DNA of 64,000 bases, from NCBI GenBank assembly GCA_965247735.1, contig CBDFHN010000002.1, positions 3,100,001 to 3,164,000 of the forward strand. Direction: 5' to 3'. Position 1 is the first letter of the stretch; every line of letters begins with the position of its first letter. The notes under the pieces were generated by a model, which saw only the letters and a program-made list of their open reading frames with translations, did not search any database and had not been told where the DNA came from. The stretch is from JAOXRU01 sp965247735. Its GTDB lineage: Bacteria; Bacteroidota; Bacteroidia; Flavobacteriales; Flavobacteriaceae. A program made the translations under genes and the position numbers. Below are positions 28,221-36,192 of this stretch, one piece after another.

Positions 28221-29120
28221 ATGAAAAATTTAAAATTAATAGGTGTATTGTTGTTACTATGTAATTGTAACAATCAAATTTCCATATCTGATTTAACTGG
28301 TGAATGGTATGAAATTAAATTTGAGAATAATAAATACCAATTTATAGATTGTGGGTACGATGGCGAATATTTTATAATTAAAAATGATTCAATATATGAC
28401 CATGGAGTAATGGAAGACTTTATCTCTGAAATAATCAAAAAAGAATCGATAAAAGATACAATCTACTTATACGTAGACGAGCGTAATTACTATAAGCTTT
28501 TTTTGATAAATAAAGAGAGAGAAATTATTAAAAGAGAATCATCATTCGGAAATATTTCACGTTTTTACATAAGCGGAAAAAACTTACATACAATTGAAAA
28601 AATTAAGGGTACAAGTAATGATTGTGTATCTTCGGATGCTGACGATGTATCATTAATAAACGAAGATTATATTGGACGTTTTCAAACAAGAAAAATAGAG
28701 AGGGACTACTTTTTTAAAAATGAGATAGGTATTGTCGCATCTAACCATACTGTTAAGTTCGAAGTTAAAATAAGAAAAGACAACAGTATAAATATTACCA
28801 AAAATATTGTATCCATTAAAGATTCTGTAAAACCACCATATCCAGGGTTTAACGTAAAAGGGGCTATAAGTAATGTATTCAATAATGATTCTATTTATAT
28901 TTTAGTAAATGAAATAAAATCAAATGATATGATCATAAGACCTGTCGATGTGGGGCTGGATACAGAACCAGCTTTTATAATTTTAAATAGAAATGACAGC
29001 TTGTTTTTGAAAACAGAGTATGTTTATTTAAGTCATAAAGTTCCTCATAATTTTAAAATTTCTACTGAAGAATATTATTTACAAAAAGACAAAGAGAATA
29101 TATCAACAAAAGAGAACTAA
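28221..29120 (+). CDS. Putative immunity lipoprotein (modules A + G)
   Basis: This 299-residue protein has a short signal peptide with lipobox-like LLCNC (Cys near residue 14-16). It starts 3 bp after the effector gene. Its first part (about 20-135), with the pattern WYEI, a central Cys and a DSIYDHG turn, resembles the first part of the lipoprotein at 34019, which also follows a C39-like effector. I call this module A. The second part (about 140-290) has no match in the window and could counter the GH19 domain (module G). A periplasmic lipoprotein is the expected form of protection against a peptidoglycan hydrolase. Function is inferred from position and module sharing. Confidence 0.62.
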   Translation: MKNLKLIGVLLLLCNCNNQISISDLTGEWYEIKFENNKYQFIDCGYDGEYFIIKNDSIYDHGVMEDFISEIIKKESIKDTIYLYVDERNYYKLFLINKEREIIKRESSFGNISRFYISGKNLHTIEKIKGTSNDCVSSDADDVSLINEDYIGRFQTRKIERDYFFKNEIGIVASNHTVKFEVKIRKDNSINITKNIVSIKDSVKPPYPGFNVKGAISNVFNNDSIYILVNEIKSNDMIIRPVDVGLDTEPAFIILNRNDSLFLKTEYVYLSHKVPHNFKISTEEYYLQKDKENISTKEN

Positions 29121-29141
29121 CAGGTAGTTTGCTTCTTATAA

Positions 29142-29167
29142 GTGGCTAAACTATAAAGTTTAGCCAC
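29142..29167 (+). terminator. Hairpin after the first effector/immunity pair
   Basis: GTGGCTAAACT (29142-29152) pairs with AGTTTAGCCAC (29157-29167) around ATAA. The T-run is weak, so termination is probable but not certain. Confidence 0.55.
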
Positions 29168-29246
29168 TCCTTTGCTCATAGGATAATCGGAGATATTAGT
29201 AACTAACTTCTGCAATATAGCGTGCATACTGGTCGTGTTTTTGTTT
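29161..29246. repeat. 86-bp direct repeat R1, copy 1
   Basis: This segment aligns without gaps to 31607-31692 (offset 2446). The last 40 bp, including CTTCTGCAATATAGCGTGCA, are identical. Copy 1 lies just before orphan cassette 2 and copy 2 just after it. Confidence 0.85.
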
Positions 29247-30611
29247 CGAGATAGAGCCACTACAGAAAGCACAAAAAGTAGTAGCCAGCGCCAAAGACCT
29301 CTAATGCTAAAAGTTGCAAAAAACCTCGATAAAAACGATGAAATGGAAGGTATTAGCGCCGCTGTACTTACTGAGGAGTTGAATAACACAACGGGAAGCG
29401 AAGATGCCTGTGAATCTCTTATTTGGGGGAGTAAAGAAAATTCTGATTTTGTAACCTGTAGTTTTAGAAAGTGAGTTATAGAGATAGCGGAAAACTTGGG
29501 GCTGGGCAAAGACAAAATTGAAGGTGCAAATTGGTTAATGGCAGTAATGGCATTGGAGACAATAGGGTCTTTTAACCCTGCTGAGGACAATGGAAGTGGG
29601 TATTATGGGCTTATACAGTTTGGTAGTGCTACCGCTAAAGATATGGGAACTACTACAGATAAGCTAAAAACAATGACAGCATTAGCTCAGCTAGATTATG
29701 TAGAAAAACATATTGCTCGTAAAAAAGATAAAATAAAAAACATTACAGATTTATACCTATCAATACTTAACCCAGCTTCCACAGGATTAGGAGACCAAAA
29801 AAAGACTGTATTATGGGATCATAACCGTAATGCATATTTTAATAACCCAGCACTACACCAAGAAGAAGGTGAATGGGCAACGATAAAAAAGAAAATAGGC
29901 GGTAAAGATAAAAGGGGATTCCTCGATGGAAAGACATATATATGGGAAGTAGAAATGTATGTGCAAAGTTGGTACACCAAGGGGCTTGCTAAAAATAATA
30001 AATGTAAAAAAGATACTAGTACTTGTGCTTATGGAAGTAGTGTTGGAGAGGAAACTAGTTCAGATGGAGTATTAGAAGAAATGAAAAAGTTGGCAGATAA
30101 GCATATACCTTATAGTCAACTAGGGGTTCGTGATTCGTTATCTGATAAAGGTATGGAAAAACTGGATTGTTCAGAATTTGTAGGGATATATCTTCATAAA
30201 CTTGGAGTTATGCCTAGTTATACAAGTTTGTATACAGGAAATATGATTGAAGAATCAGCCTTTAGAAATGCTATTGGAACTGATAATATTGATTTTGTAG
30301 AAGGGAGTAAATCAAAAGATTTTACACCTAAAAAAGGAGATGTTTTTGTGTGGGGATTTTCTTACTATAAAACTGGAAAGAAAAAATGGAAAGGGCATAC
30401 AGGTGTTGTTTATAAAACTGATGGAAATAAAATCTTTATTTTAGAAGCTGTAACAGAAGCTTCGGAAGAGAGTTTTAGTAAGAAAAATGGAGGTGATAAA
30501 GTAAACAATTCAACAAGGACTTCGGTTTATAAAAAAGAAGGTAAAGCATTATCAAGTCACGAAGGATGGAAAGGCTATTTTAGACCAAAAAAATACAATA
30601 AAAAATTATAG
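29235..30611 (+). pseudogene. Orphan effector C-terminus 2: core remnant, lysozyme/GH23-like and NlpC/P60 domains, with in-frame stop
   Basis: One reading frame is broken by TGA at 29472-29474. The upstream part (from about 29298) carries PLMLKVAKNL, matching ALMLKVADKL of the full-length effector core. The homologous orphan at 32157 reads Lys where this one has the stop. After the stop the frame continues (possible TTG start 29496, 371 residues). A lysozyme/GH23-like fold comes first, with MALETIGSF (Glu21) and GYYGLIQFG. An NlpC/P60 peptidase follows, with LDCSEF (Cys225) and KGHTGVVYK (His301). It has no PAAR, LysM or DUF4280 region, so it cannot dock on VgrG alone. A frameshifted lipoprotein gene follows after one base. 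I read it as a displaced, decaying effector tip. Confidence 0.78.
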
Positions 30612-30612
30612 C

Positions 30613-31587
30613 ATGAAAAATATTTATTTATTTTATTACTAAGCTGCAACCAAGATAAGTTGTATCTAGAAGAGTATAAGAATGTTGATTTCTTGAAAGA
30701 GGGAGAGCAGGTTGATGAATATTATTCTCCAAATGATTGGTTTTTACAAAGTAATCGCTGTAAGTCTATAAGCGACAAAAAATATTTTAATGCTCAGATT
30801 TATTTTCAATATATAGATTTCAAGGTATGGAAAGACATTAGTGAGTTGGACGTAGATGATGTTATCATAAATGGCAAAGATATAGATGATTTTAATGATA
30901 AAGACTTACATAACTATTTTAACAAATGGGCATTGGTTAAAGGGTATTCAAAAAATAATTTAGTTAAAGAAGCAGTAGACGATGTTTGTTTTGAATCATT
31001 AAGTGGTGAAGACCTTAAGGGTATTTACTATTCTAAAGCAGGTGATAGTACTTGGACATTGATTGAAACCACAAAAGATGAAAATCGGATAAATGAAATC
31101 ATAGCTGAGGAAACGGAAAAAATAGAGACCTACCTCAAAGATAAAAAGGAAAAAGAACTCGAACAATTTATCAGTTTAAGAGATTCTATTTTAGAATACC
31201 CAAAAGTAATAAGTAAGAAATGGTATAATGAATATCATTATAATATAGGAGAGAACGCCGAAGTAAGTGGTACTTCACTGGCAAGTTACCACAAGTTTAA
31301 AGTTTATAAGGATTCTGTAATATATAGGGCGGAAGGACATTTAACTGATAGACATGATTCATACTTAGCATATGAAAAAGGAGATACACTTCATCTTTTA
31401 AATTATAAAATGTTGAATTATGATAAAAAAATATATGATTATAAAAGCGATAAAAAAATATATATAAAAAATAACAAACATTATATTATCGCTTATGGTA
31501 AAGAATATAAAGTAGAATTGGTTGAAGATAAAAACTCAAAAAGATAACATTGGTTGGGTGTATGGTTGTTGTGGAGATAAGAAATAA
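30613..31587 (+). pseudogene. Frameshifted putative immunity lipoprotein (modules X + B)
   Basis: The ATG at 30613 opens a signal peptide that hits a stop after nine codons. One extra T in the T-run near 30631-30634 would give MKNIYLF, then LLLSC, a perfect lipobox, joined to the long frame that runs to 31547. Near its end, one A fewer in the A-run at 31530-31534 would continue into NIGWVYGCC (stop 31585-31587), matching NIGWVHGCC that ends the lipoprotein at 34019. Two homopolymer shifts therefore separate it from an intact gene. Residues SKKWYNEYHY through KGDTLHLL form module B, shared with the 34019 protein. The N-terminal half (module X) is unique here. It follows the NlpC/P60 orphan by one base. 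Confidence 0.7.
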
Positions 31588-31606
31588 AATTAAGATTAAT
31601 AAATTT

Positions 31607-31692
31607 TAGCCACGCCTTTTTTTATAAGGTAGTCAGAGATATTGGTATGTAACTTCTGCAATATAGCGTGCATACTGGTCGTGTTTTTGTTT
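31607..31692. repeat. 86-bp direct repeat R1, copy 2
   Basis: This is the gap-free partner of 29161-29246, placed after orphan cassette 2. The short frame from 31642 reads across it (CNIACILVVFLF...) and is probably not a gene. Confidence 0.85.
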
Positions 31693-31816
31693 TGTAGTAG
31701 TAATAGCTACAATGGGGCAAAACTTACAGGCTACGGATCTGGCGTGTTTAGCCTGTCTTTTTCTATATTATTTAGAATAAAAGTAAATAAACAAGCAGAA
31801 AGCCAAACCGTCCTAT

Positions 31817-31929
31817 CTATAGTTCACCGTAAAATTTGCAGTGAAGCCCCATAAGAAATTCTAGGCTGTTTGAGCACTAGCGAGTTCCTAGAATTTATGG
31901 GGTGAGCAATAAATTTAGGAGAACTATAG
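31817..31929. repeat. Long imperfect hairpin element
   Basis: The arms CTATAGTTC (31817-31825) and GAACTATAG (31921-31929) enclose an inner stem, CCCCATAAGAAATTCTAGG (31847-31865) against CCTAGAATTTATGGGG (31887-31902). The result is a 113-nt foldback. It resembles a terminal hairpin of a small mobile element or a structured RNA. It sits between repeats R1 and R2, at the junction of two orphan cassettes. No transposase is nearby. Confidence 0.7.
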
Positions 31930-32000
31930 TCAGACTAGATTATTTTGGTACTTTTTTTAGCAATGAAAAAAAGCACATCATAAGCAAAGCAAATATTGAG

Positions 32001-32139
32001 TTTTATATCCAAATACGCCATTTTAGTAAAAATTGAACACAAAACACCGCATTAGGGATAGAACGGCATGTTTAAGCTCTTTTATCCCTTTTTTTAGGGT
32101 AAAAAGCGAGTAGAGAAAGCCCGCCCGAAGGGAATGCCC
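32001..32139. repeat. 139-bp direct repeat R2, copy 1
   Basis: It aligns without gaps to 35153-35291 (offset 3152); the last 91 bp are identical, including GGGATAGAACGGCATG and CCGCCCGAAGGGAATGCCC. It is GC-richer than its surroundings and contains a foldback (TTTATCCC with GGGTAAA). It is fused directly to the truncated effector core that begins at 32140. It may belong to a widespread Bacteroidota repeat or RNA class; this was not checked. Confidence 0.85.
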
Positions 32140-32156
32140 GAATCAAAAAGCAAGTA

Positions 32157-34022
32157 TTGAGTTTAAAGATATATGAGCAAAACAATGATTTACATATCGG
32201 AATTATTACCTATGGGGATACGGTTACCATAAAAGTAAAAACCCGTAACTTAATTGGGGAGACATTAGAATTTGAGATATGGCACGATAAAAGGGCAGAT
32301 AACTATACCGATAACTATAGCCTTATAGACAAGACCGATGATAATGAAATGGAGGAAACGGTATCAATACCAATAGATTCTGAGGGAAATGGAGAGGGCA
32401 ATTTTTGCATTCCAGATAGTTGGAAAAGCAATCAAAAAGATAAAGTAAGACCAGAATACTACTATTTCAAATATGGCAAAGAAGAGTTCCCACGGGCTTA
32501 CTATTATAAAAACCCAAAATTAGTTAACGAGAAAAAAAAACAAAAGGATAAAGCAAAAATAGATGTTGGAGCATTAAGTACAGATTATATAGTGCATCCT
32601 CGTATAAAAGCCCTAATGCTAAAAGTAGCCGACAAACTTACATTAGACGATAAAATTGAGGAAGAAAACGCGGTGATACTTAGTGAGGAGTTGGAATTGG
32701 AGGACAAAGAAAAAGAAAGCCAATGCGAAATATTACTTTGGGGTTCAAAAGTAAACTGTGAGTTCAGAAAAAAACTAATAGAAATCTGTTCAGATTTATG
32801 GGGAGAAGACAAAAAACTCTTTATGGCAAATGAGATGATGGCATGTATGTACGTAGAAACCTCAGGCACATTTAGCTCATCAGTAATACGTTTGGTAACC
32901 AAACCGAGACCAAATCCTAAAAAAGGACAAAAAGACACTATGCGTGTTTATGAAGGGTATAGTAAAGAAGCGCATAAAAAAGACACGAGTTTAGTTAATG
33001 ATAGAGCAGTAGGATTAATACAATTTACGAGTGTAGCAGCAGAAGAATTAAAGATTTCCAAACAAAAACTAGCATTAATGACCGAAATAGAGCAGCTAGA
33101 CTATGTTAAAAAATACTTTGAAGTAGGAGAAAGATATAAAAAGATAACAAATGGACAACAGATGTACCTAACCATATTTTGTCCAGCATCGGTACATAAG
33201 GACAAAGATTATGTGCTTTATAGTAAAGAAAAAGATGCAAAAAACGGGAACACATATTATAATGCAAATAAGAGTATAGACGAAGAAAACAATAACGACG
33301 GAAAAATACAACGTTCGGAGGCAGTATCACGTGTTTTAAAAGCCAAAACTAGCGGAATATCTAAAAAAAACGCAAACCAATGTAAAGTAGATGTAAGTAA
33401 CTGTACTAATGTTGTCTATAAGGGAACTGAGGATGGGGTATGTCCAAAGTGTGGTAAAAAACATGTTGATATAGCTGACGATAGCAAATGGATTTCTCAG
33501 TATGATAATAATTGGAACGATTGGTCTACTTTACCAAAATCAAAAGCTTGTTATGATACTTGCAAAGAAATTTTAAAAAGAGAAAGTATTATATGTGTAG
33601 GTTTAGGAAAAGTACAAAAAGAAAAATACCAAAATGGAACAAATAAATGGACTGGGGTTATTCAACTTTTTGTACAAAATGTTGATGATTTATTAGAAAA
33701 AACTGAAGATTATGACAATGGTATTATATATTTAGATCAACAATTGGATAATAATAAACTTGTGATAGTAGGTCTTGATGATGGTAGGACTAAAACATAT
33801 AATAAAGATAATACTACCGAGCACTTTGTTGTAATAAGAGGAAGGAAATGTGTAAATGGTAAAGTAGAATATAGATATTTCGAAGTTGGAACAAAACACT
33901 TAAAAAAAGGAACTAAAGACTCAAATTTATTATTTATTAAAACAAATGGACAAATTGAGGGAAAATCTCCTGGAGGGACTAAGACGTATAATATTGTACA
34001 AATAAGGAAAAATAAACTATGA
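32157..34022 (+). CDS. Orphan effector C-terminus 3: Ig-like core fragment, lysozyme/GH23-like and C39-like domains (5' truncated)
   Basis: The DNA from 32142 is nearly identical to 26344-26920 of the full effector, so this copy begins inside the Ig-like core without LysM or DUF4280. The frame is open upstream to 32103 but has no ATG; TTG at 32157 is the only near start (621 residues). Past the shared core, a lysozyme/GH23-like domain has YVETSGTF with Glu234 and AVGLIQFTS. The C39-like peptidase has SKACYDTC (Cys465) and TTEHFVV (His556). The lysozyme-like part resembles cassette 2 and the C39-like part resembles the 24126 effector, so it is a domain recombinant. The next gene overlaps it by ATGA. 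Confidence 0.78.
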   Translation: MSLKIYEQNNDLHIGIITYGDTVTIKVKTRNLIGETLEFEIWHDKRADNYTDNYSLIDKTDDNEMEETVSIPIDSEGNGEGNFCIPDSWKSNQKDKVRPEYYYFKYGKEEFPRAYYYKNPKLVNEKKKQKDKAKIDVGALSTDYIVHPRIKALMLKVADKLTLDDKIEEENAVILSEELELEDKEKESQCEILLWGSKVNCEFRKKLIEICSDLWGEDKKLFMANEMMACMYVETSGTFSSSVIRLVTKPRPNPKKGQKDTMRVYEGYSKEAHKKDTSLVNDRAVGLIQFTSVAAEELKISKQKLALMTEIEQLDYVKKYFEVGERYKKITNGQQMYLTIFCPASVHKDKDYVLYSKEKDAKNGNTYYNANKSIDEENNNDGKIQRSEAVSRVLKAKTSGISKKNANQCKVDVSNCTNVVYKGTEDGVCPKCGKKHVDIADDSKWISQYDNNWNDWSTLPKSKACYDTCKEILKRESIICVGLGKVQKEKYQNGTNKWTGVIQLFVQNVDDLLEKTEDYDNGIIYLDQQLDNNKLVIVGLDDGRTKTYNKDNTTEHFVVIRGRKCVNGKVEYRYFEVGTKHLKKGTKDSNLLFIKTNGQIEGKSPGGTKTYNIVQIRKNKL

Positions 34023-35101
34023 AATATTTAATAATAATTTTGACTCTGATATATTCAAGTTCATGTAAACAAAAAAAAGATAATGCTTTAGTAGGAAAGA
34101 CTTTTTATAGAATAACGAAAGACAAAGATAAACATATACTTTATGAATTTTGTGATGCGAGTATAAATGAAATTAAAATATATAGAGATAGTGTTTTTGA
34201 AAATTTTGGTCAGGAATATTATTATATGAAAATATCTGAAATAAGTAGAATAAATGAGTCTTATATTATAAAAACAAAGGGAGTAGTAGATATATATAAT
34301 ATGAAAATGATTGACTCTGTAAGTGGTTTTTGGAAGATAAACAATCATATTTATGTGGATAGCATAAAAAGTAATAGAATAGAAAAAATTATAGAGCCAT
34401 GCATAGAATGTCATGACAAAGAAACCTGTGATGAGTGGGCAAAAGAAGAAGAACAGATAAAGCAACAAAAAGTAATACAAAAAAAAATAAAGCCATTAAT
34501 ATCTAATCAAAGCATCTCCAAAAAATGGCAAGGAAACTATCATTATTTAGATGAAGAGGGACATACAGCAGGAGGAGATTGGACAGGGCATTATACAGAG
34601 TATCGTATAACTCAAGACACGGTACATTTAACTACAAGCGGTAGAATGTCTGGTAGGGAAGATTATTATTTAGCAGAAGAAAAAGGAGACACCTTATTAC
34701 TTTACCGTTATCAGATGTTATGGGGCGATAAAGATTTATATAAAACAGTAGAAGAAGAGAAGCTTTATAAAAAAGGAGATACGTATTATTTTCTGGTAAA
34801 GGGAGAAGAAAAGAAAGGGGTTAAGAAGTCCGATAATGAAATAGAAGAAGTCCAAGAATCAGATGAACCATCATTCACCATAAAGGTAGACAACTTACGA
34901 GTACGTAAAACACCAGAATTAGATGGAGCAGAAATTGAATTGTTACCAATAAATACACAGGTAGTTTATTTAGAAGAGAAGTCTAATTTAGAAGAAGAGA
35001 TTAGGTTAAACGGAGATAAAATTATAGATTATTGGTACAAAGTAAAAACCCCACAAGGCAATATTGGTTGGGTACATGGTTGTTGTATAACAAAGAACTA
35101 A
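34019..35101 (+). CDS. Putative immunity lipoprotein (modules A + B + SH3-like)
   Basis: This 360-residue protein has a signal peptide ending in the lipobox-like SSSC (Cys17). It overlaps the upstream orphan effector by four bases. Residues about 25-130 resemble module A of the 28221 lipoprotein (FYRI, a central Cys, DSVFENFG). Residues about 160-265, with SKKWQGNYHY and YLAEEKGDTLLLYRY, match module B of the 30613 lipoprotein. The C-terminal 275-360 region is SH3-like (VDNLRVRKTP, IGWVHGCC). A and B together fit its partner, which has both a C39-like and a lysozyme/GH23-like domain. Immunity function is inferred. Confidence 0.7.
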   Translation: MKYLIIILTLIYSSSCKQKKDNALVGKTFYRITKDKDKHILYEFCDASINEIKIYRDSVFENFGQEYYYMKISEISRINESYIIKTKGVVDIYNMKMIDSVSGFWKINNHIYVDSIKSNRIEKIIEPCIECHDKETCDEWAKEEEQIKQQKVIQKKIKPLISNQSISKKWQGNYHYLDEEGHTAGGDWTGHYTEYRITQDTVHLTTSGRMSGREDYYLAEEKGDTLLLYRYQMLWGDKDLYKTVEEEKLYKKGDTYYFLVKGEEKKGVKKSDNEIEEVQESDEPSFTIKVDNLRVRKTPELDGAEIELLPINTQVVYLEEKSNLEEEIRLNGDKIIDYWYKVKTPQGNIGWVHGCCITKN

Positions 35102-35152
35102 ATATTGCAAATACCAAAAGGTGAGTAAAAAAGCACAAAGCCCAAAACAAGG

Positions 35153-35291
35153 TTTTAAAGCCAAATTCGCCATTTTAGCCAAAATTGAATACAGAAGCCC
35201 GCATTAGGGATAGAACGGCATGTTTAAGCTCTTTTATCCCTTTTTTTAGGGTAAAAAGCGAGTAGAGAAAGCCCGCCCGAAGGGAATGCCC
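35153..35291. repeat. 139-bp direct repeat R2, copy 2
   Basis: This is the partner of 32001-32139, lying 51 bp after the third immunity gene. Like copy 1, it is fused at its right end to a 5'-truncated coding remnant. Confidence 0.85.
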
Positions 35292-35559
35292 AGAAATAGA
35301 TTATAGTGCATTAGTATTTATAAAAAAAGAGATAGCTGGCGAAACAAAATTAGTACAATTAGACTTTGGTTATAAAAACGACTTTATAAACACCTACATA
35401 GCTCCAAATGCCACACAAATAGAAGTTATTGCCCCCGATAATATAGAAGACGACTCCAACCATGTAAAAGAACTACTAAGCAGGAAGCTGGTTTGTTTTA
35501 CCAAGCTACACATGCCCTACGAAGCAATATGTTTCAAGAAAGTGGGTTTGGAGGACTAG
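35290..35559 (+). pseudogene. 5'-truncated coding remnant after repeat R2
   Basis: An 89-codon open frame starts exactly where R2 ends (PEIDYSALVFIKKEIAGE) and runs to TAG at 35557-35559. It includes LVQLDFGYKNDFINTY and a basic C-terminal part, with normal amino-acid composition. There is no start codon at its beginning. It looks like the tail of a displaced gene, probably another cargo or core fragment. The family was not recognised. Confidence 0.6.
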
Positions 35560-36141
35560 TAGTGGCAGAAGTTGGGGGTGTAAAGAGGAGCTATAGCGAA
35601 TGCAATCTTGTACTCGGATTAATACTATTTTCAAAAAGCTAAAAAAAAATCAGTAAAACCACCACCAATATAGTTAGCCAAAAATTAGAACACTACAAAA
35701 TAGCAAACTTAACTTTTGAACATATTTTTTGAATTCTACTTATATATATAACTGATGGTGCTTACATCTAAATGATTAAGGGTTAGACTTTTTTATATTC
35801 TTCATGGGGTGTTTTTTGTTCGCTAATCCTGAAATGGAAAGTTCATGGTATTAAAACATCAATCTTTACAACTACTTATTTCTTTCAATTACCTAAAAAT
35901 CAGTATTTATACCAAATGTATTTTGGCACAAAGTAGAATCCGTGCTAATTTTTTCTAATGAATAAAAGTATAATTATTAAGATTTTTATATTGTTTAACC
36001 TATATTGCAGATATATTTCTATGTGTCTTGGTCTTAGATTCTTAGGAGCCATTTTTTAGTGATAATGTTAAAGTTTTTAGCTTAAAAGCATGGCTTATAA
36101 ATGATTATTAATTTCTTATTTATATTTAGTCTAAATAAATT
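35560..36141. other. Intergenic region between the T6SS island and the TonB operon
   Basis: This gene-free, AT-rich stretch shows no repeats or hairpins of note apart from the palindrome at 36124-36136. It marks the right edge of the cargo island. Confidence 0.5.
36124..36136. promoter_or_regulatory. Palindrome upstream of the TonB receptor (possible metal-regulator operator)
   Basis: ATTTAGTCTAAAT is a perfect 13-bp inverted repeat about 57 bp before the receptor start, with a related half-site TTTAGATTAAA at about 36145. Sites of TTTAG-CTAAA type are bound by DtxR/MntR-family metal regulators in other bacteria. Assignment is inference. Confidence 0.4.
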
Positions 36142-36192
36142 TTGTTTAGATTAAAAGGGGTACTACTTTTGTTTTTTCAAACCGTCCTAACC

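Noticed and set aside
29472..29474. TGA read as selenocysteine
   Set aside because: The homologous cassette has Lys there, no selenocysteine machinery is visible, and other lesions nearby point to decay.
29117..29590. 157-codon minus-strand open frame across orphan cassette 2
   Set aside because: It is antisense to a frame with clear homology to the effector core. The shared MHAILQKL reading in both R1 copies is noted, but too short to support a gene.
31642..31854. 70-codon open frame across R1 copy 2
   Set aside because: It runs through a repeat and into the foldback; the copy 1 equivalent is not open in the same way, so I treat it as non-coding.
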